The notes beneath the pieces are model-generated. The model was not told where the DNA came from. It ran no database searches and saw only the letters and a program-made list of their open reading frames with translations. DNA of 64,000 nt from Mucilaginibacter tundrae (GTDB taxonomy: Bacteria; Bacteroidota; Bacteroidia; Sphingobacteriales; Sphingobacteriaceae), in assembly GCF_013408825.1 (NCBI RefSeq), contig NZ_JACCBZ010000001.1, forward strand, positions 496,001-560,000. Reading direction: 5' to 3'. Below are positions 1-7,536 of this stretch, piece after piece (the first letter of the stretch is position 1; every line of letters starts with the position of its first letter). Both the position numbers and the translations under genes were made by a program.

Positions 1-774
1 ACTATTTTAAAAACTGCGCGCTGCGACGCGTTCAGAACTCCAGAAGGCCGTAAAATCGCTTATGATAATTTAAAGAAAAATAACGTAGACGCCCTTGTTG
101 CCATTGGCGGCGATGGTACATTTACCGGTGCTAAAATCTTCGGGCACGAGTATGATATACCTATTGTTGGTTTGCCGGGAACGATTGACAATGATTTAAT
201 GGGCACTGATTTTACCATTGGTTATGATACCGCTATAAACACAGTGGTTAATGCGGTTGATAAGATCAGAGATACTGCAGAATCACACGACAGGTTATTT
301 ATTGTGGAGGTTATGGGCCGTGATTCAGGGCTGATCGCTTTGAGAACAGGTATTGCTGCCGGTGCAGAAGCTATATTGATCCCTGAAAATAAAAACGGAA
401 TGGCAGGTTTGCTCGATCGATTGGAGAATGGCCGTAAAGACAAAACATCAAGAATTGTTATAGCGGCCGAAGGTGATGATGCAGGTGGTGCTTTTGAAAT
501 AGGAAGAATAGTTACCGAACGTTTCCCGCATTATGATACCAGGGTCTCAATACTTGGGCATATACAACGTGGTGGCAAACCTACTTGTATGGACCGTGTA
601 TTGGCAAGCCGCGTAGGTGTAGCCGCTGTTGAAGCATTAAGGGATGGACACCGTAACGAAATGATTGGCGTTATCCATAACGAAATTTCATATACTCCGT
701 TTGAGCATGCCATTAAACATGATCACGAGATCAGCAATAATTTCCTAAAGATTGTAGAGATTCTATCGTTATAA
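1..774 (+). CDS. pfkA: 6-phosphofructokinase, C-terminal part (5' end outside window)
   Basis: Phosphorylates fructose 6-phosphate to fructose 1,6-bisphosphate in glycolysis (cytosol). The reading frame is open from base 1, giving 257 residues. It carries the nucleotide-site motif GGDGT (residues 36-40), the catalytic PGTIDND (59-65), MGR (105-107) and HIQRGG (about 187-192), all in family order. GGDG rather than GGDD points to an ATP-dependent rather than PPi-dependent enzyme. The N-terminal glycine-rich loop is missing because the window starts inside the gene; bacterial PfkA is usually about 320-330 residues, so roughly 70 residues are absent. It ends convergently, 6 bases from the PAS-protein gene. 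A short ATCGTT/AACGAT inverted repeat spans the stop. Confidence 0.95.
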   Translation, partial: TILKTARCDAFRTPEGRKIAYDNLKKNNVDALVAIGGDGTFTGAKIFGHEYDIPIVGLPGTIDNDLMGTDFTIGYDTAINTVVNAVDKIRDTAESHDRLFIVEVMGRDSGLIALRTGIAAGAEAILIPENKNGMAGLLDRLENGRKDKTSRIVIAAEGDDAGGAFEIGRIVTERFPHYDTRVSILGHIQRGGKPTCMDRVLASRVGVAAVEALRDGHRNEMIGVIHNEISYTPFEHAIKHDHEISNNFLKIVEILSL

Positions 775-780
775 ACGATA

Positions 781-2526
781 CTATTCTTTACCGATAAAGG
801 TTTTGTTAACTATAAGGCGTATAACATCATCTATTTCGTTGCCTACAATCAGCAGGTGATTAATTATTTCAATATTCTCTGGATTGTTAAAGTTTTCCCT
901 GTCAATAATATTGATGAGGCCTAACATGGTTGCCACGGGCCTACGCAACTCATGCGAGCTTAATGAGGCAATATTTCGCAAACGCTCATTTTGATCAATT
1001 ATTGATTTGCTGGTATTAATCCGCTCAGTAATATTTCGGGAGAAACACCCCATACCTGTTATTTTGCCTTCAGCGTCAAATATTGGGTTAAAACTGGTTT
1101 CAAAAAAAAACGAATTGCCTGTATTCGAATCTAAGAATTCATCTTCAACAATATAAGCCTCACCCATAAACCCCCTGGCGTAATATTCTTTCCACTTTGT
1201 TAAAACCTCATCACCAAAAACAACATGCATTGAGCTATCGCCGGGCTGTGGCTCCACTCCTGTTTGCGCTCTAATTGTATTTTTATACGCCTGATTTAAA
1301 TATAAATAGCCAAAGTCACGATCTATGGACCAGATTAAGTCCTCGGTATTATTGATGATAGCCTCCAGGCTCTTTTTCGTCCAACTTATTTCTTTTTGGC
1401 TGTTTATCTTATCGGTTATGTCCTGCCCCACTCCTTGTATGCCGGTAACTTCTTTACTATCATTAGTAACCGCTATAAATTCCCATTCAATATCATGCAA
1501 ATTACCATTAACATCAGGTTTTTTATGGCTGAGGTGAATTATCTTGCCTGGGTTATTAGTGCAGTTATAAAATGCCTCTTCACATAAATAAATTTCTTCA
1601 GGTAAGGCTGTAGTCCTAAAATGTCTACCTATAATATCAGCTTTATTGTATCCAAGAATTTTCATAAAACGCTTATTAATAAACGTATATTCCCCTGACA
1701 TATTTATTCGCACCAAAAAATTTGTTTGCGAATCTATAAGTGAGTTAAGGAATTGCTCGCGTATTTTTGCTTCTTCCTGGTAATAAAGCCTCTCGGTAAT
1801 ATTGGTGGCTACTGTTAAACGGCAGTCATAATGTTTGTATTGAATGGTATCGCCATACATTTCAGCGTGTATCATTTCGCCATTTTTGGTTAAATGACGC
1901 CAGATGCCTGAGTTACTATAACCTATAAATTTAGCTTCAGTAATTCCCCTGTCGTGTAAAAAATCGTTTAGGCTATTTTGGTCGGCCATGGGGCGAATAT
2001 CCTGAATCGTCATGGTTAAAAATTCCGCTTCGGTATAACCATAGGTTTTTATGGCCGCAGCGTTTACTTTTAAAAACCTAAGCGAAGACACCTCGTATAT
2101 CCACATTGGGTTTGGGTTGGTGTCAAACAATATACCATAACCGCTTATTGCTTCTTCCTTATTGTAGCGTTCCTCATCTTCACGTTCCAGATCCTTAACT
2201 ATGCTCAATAGAATGTGTTCTCCATTTTCCTCTGTATATAAACACCTCTTGTCGTTTATCCACTTTGTTTTTCCTTCAGCTGTTGTAATTCGGTAAGTTA
2301 TACTTGTTGACTTATCACTTTCAAGCGGCTTGTCATACATATTTTCAACCTTCTTAATATCCCGGTTATCAATAAGGCTAAACCATAAACAGGTATTATC
2401 TTTAAATTCAGCAGGTTCGTAACCGGCCAAATCGGCTATATTACCACTTATATACGTGTAGTTACCTTCATCCTGATTAAAGGCAAAAGCATAATCATTT
2501 AAAGCAGCAAGTATATGATTGAGCAT
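781..2526 (-). CDS. Multi-PAS sensor protein with HisKA-like segment but no ATPase domain
   Basis: A 581-residue cytosolic protein with no signal peptide or membrane segment. Four consecutive PAS-type segments can be read at roughly residues 5-115, 130-250, 260-375 and 380-510; the junction phrases DLERE, NITERL, DITDK and NITERI mark their ends. The C-terminus (about 515-575) resembles the histidine-kinase dimerisation domain, with SSHELRRPVA where kinases have the phospho-accepting SHELRTP. The protein then stops with no N, G1, F or G2 box of an HATPase domain. It could sense redox state or a ligand and partner with another kinase, or be an inactive phosphotransfer protein. No frameshift remnant of an ATPase domain can be placed downstream, because pfkA begins 6 bases beyond the stop on the other strand. 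Function is inferred from domains only. Confidence 0.85.
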   Translation of the reverse strand: MLNHILAALNDYAFAFNQDEGNYTYISGNIADLAGYEPAEFKDNTCLWFSLIDNRDIKKVENMYDKPLESDKSTSITYRITTAEGKTKWINDKRCLYTEENGEHILLSIVKDLEREDEERYNKEEAISGYGILFDTNPNPMWIYEVSSLRFLKVNAAAIKTYGYTEAEFLTMTIQDIRPMADQNSLNDFLHDRGITEAKFIGYSNSGIWRHLTKNGEMIHAEMYGDTIQYKHYDCRLTVATNITERLYYQEEAKIREQFLNSLIDSQTNFLVRINMSGEYTFINKRFMKILGYNKADIIGRHFRTTALPEEIYLCEEAFYNCTNNPGKIIHLSHKKPDVNGNLHDIEWEFIAVTNDSKEVTGIQGVGQDITDKINSQKEISWTKKSLEAIINNTEDLIWSIDRDFGYLYLNQAYKNTIRAQTGVEPQPGDSSMHVVFGDEVLTKWKEYYARGFMGEAYIVEDEFLDSNTGNSFFFETSFNPIFDAEGKITGMGCFSRNITERINTSKSIIDQNERLRNIASLSSHELRRPVATMLGLINIIDRENFNNPENIEIINHLLIVGNEIDDVIRLIVNKTFIGKE

Positions 2527-2586
2527 AAATAGCGCTAGCGTGAATTATAAAGTTAGAGTTTTTTAATAATAAGGAGACATACCTAA

Positions 2587-3699
2587 CTACGTAATTTTCA
2601 GAACGTCAAGTTTGCTTTCTTCTAAAATAATCTTTTCGCTTTCTTTTTCGTGTTTATATCGCCATTTAATTAGCCTGATATAGCCATCGGCAATTTCTAT
2701 CCCGGTAATATCACCATCATCAAAACAACAACAGCCACTATTAAAATACTTATCTAAATAACCTGTGAAATCGGGCAGTTTATCCCCCTTGCTTTCCCGT
2801 TTTCCAATTTGCTTTTGCAGGTCGGCTTCAGCATTTTTATTACCTGATTTTTTAGCTATCTCCAACTCATCATATAGTTTTTCGATATGCGTAAATGATT
2901 TAAAAACGGGTTGATGCGTATGCCCGGTTATCAACAAGGTATTTTTACGCTTCGAGCTCCATTGATACATCATTCGATTATGTGCAGTTTTTAAATCATC
3001 GTTATTGGCAGGTGTATTTGGGTTGATGCGAAGATAAGATTGGAATGGGCCCCATATATCAGATACAAACCATTTGCTGAACCAATTACCATCGCTTTGA
3101 AGGTCGCCTTGGTGGCCATGGGTCATGTAGATGGAGAGGGTTTTGTTTTTTATCTTGGTTTGAAGGATGGCGCCCTCATAAATTTTTATCCGTTCGCCGT
3201 ATATCTGTATTAAACTTAATGGAGCAAGCGGGTCATTAGCCCAATACAGATCATGATTACCAAATATTTTAATGAATTTTTTGCGATGAAGAAAAAGTTT
3301 TTCTTTCTCAAACGTGGCCTTGTTATGCCTTTTTACAGTGATGAATAAGTTCTCCCAAAGCTCTTCGCTATCGCCCAAATTGATGTAGAAAAATTCATTT
3401 TTATGATAATGATCCAGCGCGGTTAAATAATTTTTAGCCGCTTTGGCGAAAACATCCATACCGTCGCGTGCGCCTTTGTGCTGATCGGAAAAGATAATAT
3501 ATTTATCTTTTTCAGGATCAAAATTGATGATTTCACCTTTATCGCCGGGATGATCGATAATATTTTTATAAAGATCACTTAGCGCGGCATCTACACGTTT
3601 TCTATCCGGCCTTGATGATAAGGTATTTGCCAAATTAACAACTGGCTTGGTTAATAAACGTTGCAGGAATTTGCGCATGCTGTTGATAACATTAAACAT
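2587..3699 (-). CDS. Calcineurin-like metallophosphoesterase family protein
   Basis: A 370-residue protein with the metal-binding signature of binuclear metallophosphoesterases in order: SDQHKG (about residue 72), GDSEE, GNHD, then THGHQGD and GHTH. The family hydrolyses phosphomonoesters, diesters or nucleotide substrates; the substrate here cannot be told from sequence. No signal peptide is evident, so it is probably cytosolic. The gene is divergent from the radical SAM gene and shares with it a 98-base promoter region holding two palindromes. Start chosen at MFNVIN; a second ATG (MRKFLQ) lies 21 bases downstream and is possible. Its end lies about 60 bases from the start of the PAS protein gene, which runs in the same direction. 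Confidence 0.85.
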   Translation of the reverse strand: MFNVINSMRKFLQRLLTKPVVNLANTLSSRPDRKRVDAALSDLYKNIIDHPGDKGEIINFDPEKDKYIIFSDQHKGARDGMDVFAKAAKNYLTALDHYHKNEFFYINLGDSEELWENLFITVKRHNKATFEKEKLFLHRKKFIKIFGNHDLYWANDPLAPLSLIQIYGERIKIYEGAILQTKIKNKTLSIYMTHGHQGDLQSDGNWFSKWFVSDIWGPFQSYLRINPNTPANNDDLKTAHNRMMYQWSSKRKNTLLITGHTHQPVFKSFTHIEKLYDELEIAKKSGNKNAEADLQKQIGKRESKGDKLPDFTGYLDKYFNSGCCCFDDGDITGIEIADGYIRLIKWRYKHEKESEKIILEESKLDVLKIT

Positions 3700-3737
3700 C
3701 GCTTTGTGTTTTGATCCACATTCTACATCAAAAAATC

Positions 3738-3788
3738 TTGATAAATATTTATCAATTCAATATTGCATTTTGCTAATATTATTAGCAA
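3738..3788. promoter_or_regulatory. Pair of palindromes in a divergent promoter
   Basis: The 98 bases between the phosphoesterase and radical SAM starts contain a perfect 18-base palindrome, TTGATAAATATTTATCAA (3738-3755), and an inverted repeat TTGCTAAT-ATT-ATTAGCAA (3770-3788). The second ends 9 bases before the radical SAM ATG and overlaps a near-consensus -7 box (CAATTTTG, 3786-3793). These look like operators for a dimeric regulator, but no regulator gene is adjacent. Confidence 0.45.
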
Positions 3789-3797
3789 TTTTGATAA

Positions 3798-4868
3798 ATG
3801 TCGCACGAGGATAATGATGAGTTTTTTAAGGGGCGGGGTGCCCAGGTTAATACGCATAATAAGTTTAATAAGAACAAATATGTGCGCGAGCATATTGAGG
3901 GATTAGATGAACCACTCCTTGAAAATACCGCGACACAACTTTTTGAGGAGAATCCGAAAAAGATAGTCAGTGAATCAAAAAGCCCTGACCTGAGCCATAT
4001 GTTCTCTATTAATCCCTACCAGGGGTGCGAACACGGCTGTATTTATTGTTATGCCCGTAACTCACATGAATATTATGGCTTTAGCGCCGGGCTTGATTTT
4101 GAGCGGAAAATCATTGTAAAACGTAATGCCGCCGAATTATTAGAACAGTACTTTAACAAGAAGAATTATAAGCCGATTTGCATATTACTATCAGGCAATA
4201 CAGATTGCTATCAACCGATAGAGCGGAAACTGAAAATCACCCGGTCCTTATTACGGGTGTTTTTAAAGTACCGAAACCCGGTTAGCATCATCACCAAAAA
4301 CAATGTGATATTACGTGATCTGGATATTTTAACCGAATTGGCTGCGATGAACCTGGTGCATGTAAATATGTCCATCACTTCGCTAAATGAATCACTACGG
4401 CAGAAATTAGAACCTCGTACGGTAACTGCGACAGGGAGGTTGGCAGTAATTCAAAAGTTAACTGAAATTGGTGTGCCGGTAAGGGTGATGGCAGCGCCCA
4501 TTATCCCCGGATTGAACAGCGAGGAGGTACCGAACATTATTAAAGCAGCAGCCGACAGAGGCGCTCTAGCTGCAGGCTTTACAATTGTTAGGCTAAACGG
4601 TAGCATAGCGGATATATTTAACGACTGGATATATAAGGCATTTCCTGATCGCGCGGAGAAGGTGCTGAATATGATCAAATCCTGCCATGACGGTAAATTA
4701 AACGACAGCGAGTTTGGCCGCAGGATGAGCGGCGAGGGCCCGGTGGCAGAATCTATACATCAATTGTACCGGATGGCTTGTATTCGCTTTTTAGCAGAAC
4801 GGGACATGCCACCGTTTGATTATACTTTGTTTACGCCAAAAGGTGGGAAGCAAATGGATTTGTTCTAA
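3798..4868 (+). CDS. PA0069/Rv2578c-type radical SAM protein
   Basis: A 356-residue radical SAM enzyme. The 4Fe-4S/SAM motif is C-x3-C-x2-C in GCEHGCIYCYAR (around residue 75-85). It is followed by features typical of this uncharacterised family, distantly related to spore photoproduct lyase: SGNTDCYQP, ITKN and APIIPGLN. The N-terminus before the cluster (GRGAQVNTHNKF) matches the family habit of an RG-rich leader. The reaction is not established for the family; a nucleic-acid repair role is only a suggestion from the lyase relationship. Cytosolic. Divergent from the phosphoesterase; a 33-residue peptide gene follows. Confidence 0.85.
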   Translation: MSHEDNDEFFKGRGAQVNTHNKFNKNKYVREHIEGLDEPLLENTATQLFEENPKKIVSESKSPDLSHMFSINPYQGCEHGCIYCYARNSHEYYGFSAGLDFERKIIVKRNAAELLEQYFNKKNYKPICILLSGNTDCYQPIERKLKITRSLLRVFLKYRNPVSIITKNNVILRDLDILTELAAMNLVHVNMSITSLNESLRQKLEPRTVTATGRLAVIQKLTEIGVPVRVMAAPIIPGLNSEEVPNIIKAAADRGALAAGFTIVRLNGSIADIFNDWIYKAFPDRAEKVLNMIKSCHDGKLNDSEFGRRMSGEGPVAESIHQLYRMACIRFLAERDMPPFDYTLFTPKGGKQMDLF

Positions 4869-4883
4869 CTATTCATTTTCTTC

Positions 4884-4916
4884 ATTGTCATTTCTCCCTG
4901 CGGTGGAAATGACAAT
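4884..4916. repeat. Short hairpin, likely truncated copy of the TTGTCATT repeat family
   Basis: ATTGTCATTTC (4884-4894) is perfectly repeated in inverse as GAAATGACAAT (4906-4916) around an 11-base loop. The outer ends match the TTGTCATT/AATGACAA ends of the larger hairpins at 5504, 46643 and 52671. It may also help end the radical SAM transcript, but no T-run follows. Confidence 0.5.
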
Positions 4917-4943
4917 TGGAGTGCATCACAAGGGGTTTATTAA

Positions 4944-4951
4944 TACATTTG
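4944..4951 (+). promoter_or_regulatory. -7 promoter box for the 33-residue membrane peptide
   Basis: TACATTTG matches the Bacteroidota -7 consensus TAnnTTTG exactly and ends 4 bases before the ATG at 4956, so the mRNA would be nearly leaderless. No TTTG box is seen at the ideal 19-base distance. Confidence 0.5.
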
Positions 4952-4955
4952 CAGT

Positions 4956-5057
4956 ATGCATTCATCTATCCTTTGGCCGATATTAAATGGCTCTGTTGCG
5001 ATAATTGGCCTTGTACTGATCTATTTTTTCCTGATAAAACCGTTGTTGAAGAAATAG
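4956..5057 (+). CDS. 33-residue single-pass membrane peptide
   Basis: A short open frame starting ATG CAT TCA and ending AAG AAA TAG. It encodes a peptide with one hydrophobic helix (residues 8-30, rich in I, L, V, G, F) and a basic end, PLLKK, as expected of a genuine small inner-membrane protein with its tail in the cytosol. A perfect TAnnTTTG box lies just upstream. The frame fills the space between the radical SAM gene and the convergent lipoprotein gene, stopping 3 bases short of the latter. I do not recognise a family. A longer overlapping frame from 4916 runs into the lipoprotein gene and looks spurious. Confidence 0.55.
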   Translation: MHSSILWPILNGSVAIIGLVLIYFFLIKPLLKK

Positions 5058-5060
5058 CGA

Positions 5061-5456
5061 TTACCTGGTTTTATAGACCATTATTATTGAATCTTTTCCG
5101 CCTTTGCTGCTATCGCTTTTGAAGAGCGTATATAGTTCTAATTCGTTACCGGTTAATTTGATGATCTTGTAGGCTGCCTTATTGTTTGCAAAAACGGTAT
5201 CGTGTGCAATACGATAAGAATAGGCTGTAGCTATGCCTTTTATGGATTGGTAGCTAAAATGCAGGGTATCATTTTTAGTGAGGTCAAGCAGGTGTTTGCC
5301 GATCACGCCTGGGTTATTTGAGCTCGACCTGACATTATCATATTGCCACACTTTGTGGATGGAAACGGTATCAGTGCTGGCGATAACAGGCTTTTTGTTG
5401 TTGGAGCAAGCTGCTATTATTATGAGTATCAGAAGTAAACTTAGCCTGTAATTCAT
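5061..5456 (-). CDS. Small lipoprotein, unknown function
   Basis: 131 residues. The N-terminus is a lipoprotein signal: MNYR, a leucine/isoleucine-rich stretch, then the lipobox IIAAC with Cys at residue 17. The mature part (about 115 residues) alternates short polar and hydrophobic segments and ends in a strand-like IIMVYKTR, suggesting a small beta-rich, lipocalin-like domain. Probably anchored in the periplasm or outer membrane. Monocistronic: it is convergent with the 33-residue peptide and has a repeat-filled region upstream. No specific function can be assigned. Confidence 0.7.
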   Translation of the reverse strand: MNYRLSLLLILIIIAACSNNKKPVIASTDTVSIHKVWQYDNVRSSSNNPGVIGKHLLDLTKNDTLHFSYQSIKGIATAYSYRIAHDTVFANNKAAYKIIKLTGNELELYTLFKSDSSKGGKDSIIMVYKTR

Positions 5457-5503
5457 TTATCCAAGTTAGGTTTTTTTGACAACATATAGGAACAGACACA
5501 TCT

Positions 5504-5597
5504 TTTTGTCATTATGAGGAACGAAGAATCTTCTTCAATTTGCAAACTCAGCTATGGTTGGCGAAGAAGATTCTTCGCTGCGCTCGGAATGACAAAA
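5504..5597. repeat. Dispersed hairpin repeat (TTGTCATT...AATGACAA family), copy 2
   Basis: A 94-base imperfect inverted repeat. The left arm begins TTTTGTCATTATGAGG and continues through CGAAGAATCTTCTTC; the right arm runs GAAGAAGATTCTTCG to GGAATGACAAAA. It shares its ends and the GAAGAATCTTCTTC core with copies at 46643 and 52671. It lies between two genes reading away to the left, upstream of the lipoprotein gene. Confidence 0.75.
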
Positions 5598-5611
5598 GAA
5601 GAAAATCATTC

Positions 5612-5640
5612 AACAAAAAAGGCGCTCAGTGAGCGCCTTT
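5612..5640 (-). terminator. Rho-independent terminator after the Nif3/zinc-ribbon operon
   Basis: AAAGGCGCTCA (5618-5628) and TGAGCGCCTTT (5630-5640) form a GC-rich stem. On the minus strand it is followed by a run of six T. It lies about 30 bases after the zinc-ribbon gene stop. Confidence 0.85.
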
Positions 5641-5671
5641 AAATTTCATATAGCTTTCTTAGGGGAAAGGG

Positions 5672-6415
5672 TTAAACTGTTTCGGCCTCCAATGCCATTT
5701 GCTCGTCAACCAAAATACGGCCGCAGTGCTCGCAAACAATAATTTTTTTACGCTGACGGATATCCGACTGACGTTGTGGGGGTATCTGGTTAAAGCAGCC
5801 AGAGCATGAATCACGTTGGATAGTTACTACTGCCAAACCATTTTTAGCGTTGCCGCGTAAACGAGTGTAAGCAATTAATAAACGCTCATCAATTCCTGCT
5901 TTTGCTTTTTCAGCTTGTGCAGTCAGTTCGTTTTCTTCTTTTTCAGTTTCAGCAGTAATAGTACCTAGTTCAGCTTTTTTAGCATCAAGGTCGCTTTTAC
6001 GTGCTTCTAAATCAGCAAGCGCTTTTTCGTAAACCTGTGTTTTGGTTACAATTTCGAAACCAAACTCACGAATTTTTTTCTCACTTACCTGTATATCCAA
6101 ACCTTGAATCTCAACTTCTTTCGAAATTGCATCATACTCACGGTTGTTTTTAACCTCGTTAAGTTGCGTTTCGTACTTTTTAATGTTCGATTGCGCTTCT
6201 TTTATTAGGTTTTTACGGGTAACTATATCATCTTCCAAATCATCCAGCTCAGATTTGATTTTCTGAATACGGGTCTCAAGACCTGCAACATCATCTTCAA
6301 GATCTGCCACTTCCATAGGTAATTCACCTCTTACCTGGCGAATTTTATCAACTTTGGTGTGGATGGTTTGTAGCTCGTATAAAGCCTTTAGCTTTTGTTC
6401 TACGGTTTGTTCCAT
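5672..6415 (-). CDS. Coiled-coil zinc-ribbon protein (C4-type)
   Basis: 247 residues. Residues about 1-190 are a long antiparallel coiled coil rich in E, K and L. The C-terminus (about 200-240) is a four-cysteine zinc ribbon, CSGC then CEHC with 23 residues between. This is the architecture of the family named C4-type zinc ribbon domain proteins, found next to nif3 in many bacteria and proposed to bind nucleic acid; its true role is not established. The start ATG overlaps the nif3 stop by one base (TAATG), indicating translational coupling, and a strong terminator follows. Cytosolic. Confidence 0.88.
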   Translation of the reverse strand: MEQTVEQKLKALYELQTIHTKVDKIRQVRGELPMEVADLEDDVAGLETRIQKIKSELDDLEDDIVTRKNLIKEAQSNIKKYETQLNEVKNNREYDAISKEVEIQGLDIQVSEKKIREFGFEIVTKTQVYEKALADLEARKSDLDAKKAELGTITAETEKEENELTAQAEKAKAGIDERLLIAYTRLRGNAKNGLAVVTIQRDSCSGCFNQIPPQRQSDIRQRKKIIVCEHCGRILVDEQMALEAETV

Positions 6416-7512
6416 TAAATAAAATATTTGACGGGGTTTGTATTAATCTCTGTTAAACGGACGGCAAAGGTAGTAAATTTTTTTCTAATTATTTCATACA
6501 ATAATTGTTGCGTAAATTGCTCACTTTCAAAGTGCCCAATATCCGCTATCAGTATCTTTCCCTCGGCATCAAAAAACTCGTGATATTTGTAGTCAGCTGT
6601 GATAAAAATATCTGCTCCAGCGGCTATAGCTTGTTTCAATAAAAAGCCACCGGCACCACCGCAAACCGCCACTTTTCGGATATGTTTACCGGTGAAAGCC
6701 GTATGCCTGATGACGTGCGCTTTCATCTTTTCCTTCACCTCGAATAAAAAGGCTTCTTCGGTTATCGGATATTCCAGTTCGCCTATCATGCCTGAGCCAA
6801 CCTGCTGATTTTGGTTGGTAAGGTTAAACAGATCATAGGCCACTTCCTCGTAAGGGTGCGCTAATATGAGCGCCATTAATATCTTACTTTCCAAATTGGC
6901 GGGGTAAACAACTTCTACCCTAACTTCATCTTCTGTATGCCTTACACCTATTTCTCCAACATAGGGGTCGGCATTTTCATTGGCTTTGAAGGTACCTTTG
7001 CCCTCGGCATTAAAACTGGCTTCGCTATAATTGCCAATATTGCCCGCCCCCGCATGAAACAGCGCGTTGCGCACCTGCTCTGCCTGAGCAAGCGGCACGT
7101 AAGTAACAAGTTTTTTGATGGTGTTGTGTTTTGGGGCGAGGATACGAGTATTAGTTAAGCCTAAAGTTTCGCAAATGCGGGAATTAACGCCCGTATGCAT
7201 ATTATCAAGGTTGGTATGGATGGCGTAAAGCGCGATATTATTTCGGATAGCCTTTTCAACCACCCGCTCCACATAGGTTTTACTATTGAACTTTTTGAGC
7301 CCTTTAAAAACAATAGGATGGTGCGATATAATCACCTGGCAATTATTGGCGATGGCATCATCAACCACCGCCTCGGTACAATCCAATGACACCATCGCCT
7401 GGAAAACTTCCTGATCAGGCTTGCCAACTATCAACCCACAATTATCATAATCTTCCTGGTAAGATAAAGGCGCCAGGCTTTCGAGGTAATCGGTTAAGAG
7501 CGATAATTTCAT
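6415..7512 (-). CDS. Nif3-like dinuclear metal centre protein
   Basis: 365 residues from the ATG at 7512 (MKLSLL); an earlier in-frame codon would only add three residues. The N-terminal half has the family signatures DNCGLIVG and SHHPIVFKG, with metal-binding histidines, and HTNLDN. The C-terminal half has the second metal-site segment, ADYKYHEF and IGHFESE. Between them (about 130-230) sits the extra PII/CutA-like insert typical of the longer members, ending in HPYEEVAYD. Members are often annotated as GTP cyclohydrolase I type 2, but that activity is not firmly established. Likely cytosolic hexamer. Co-transcribed with the zinc-ribbon gene. Confidence 0.9.
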   Translation of the reverse strand: MKLSLLTDYLESLAPLSYQEDYDNCGLIVGKPDQEVFQAMVSLDCTEAVVDDAIANNCQVIISHHPIVFKGLKKFNSKTYVERVVEKAIRNNIALYAIHTNLDNMHTGVNSRICETLGLTNTRILAPKHNTIKKLVTYVPLAQAEQVRNALFHAGAGNIGNYSEASFNAEGKGTFKANENADPYVGEIGVRHTEDEVRVEVVYPANLESKILMALILAHPYEEVAYDLFNLTNQNQQVGSGMIGELEYPITEEAFLFEVKEKMKAHVIRHTAFTGKHIRKVAVCGGAGGFLLKQAIAAGADIFITADYKYHEFFDAEGKILIADIGHFESEQFTQQLLYEIIRKKFTTFAVRLTEINTNPVKYFI

Positions 7513-7536
7513 GAGCAGCAAATTAGTAAATTCATC

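Noticed and set aside
4916..5122. 68-codon plus-strand frame
   Set aside because: It overlaps the 33-residue peptide frame out of phase and runs into the convergent lipoprotein gene; cysteine/tryptophan-rich composition is not protein-like.
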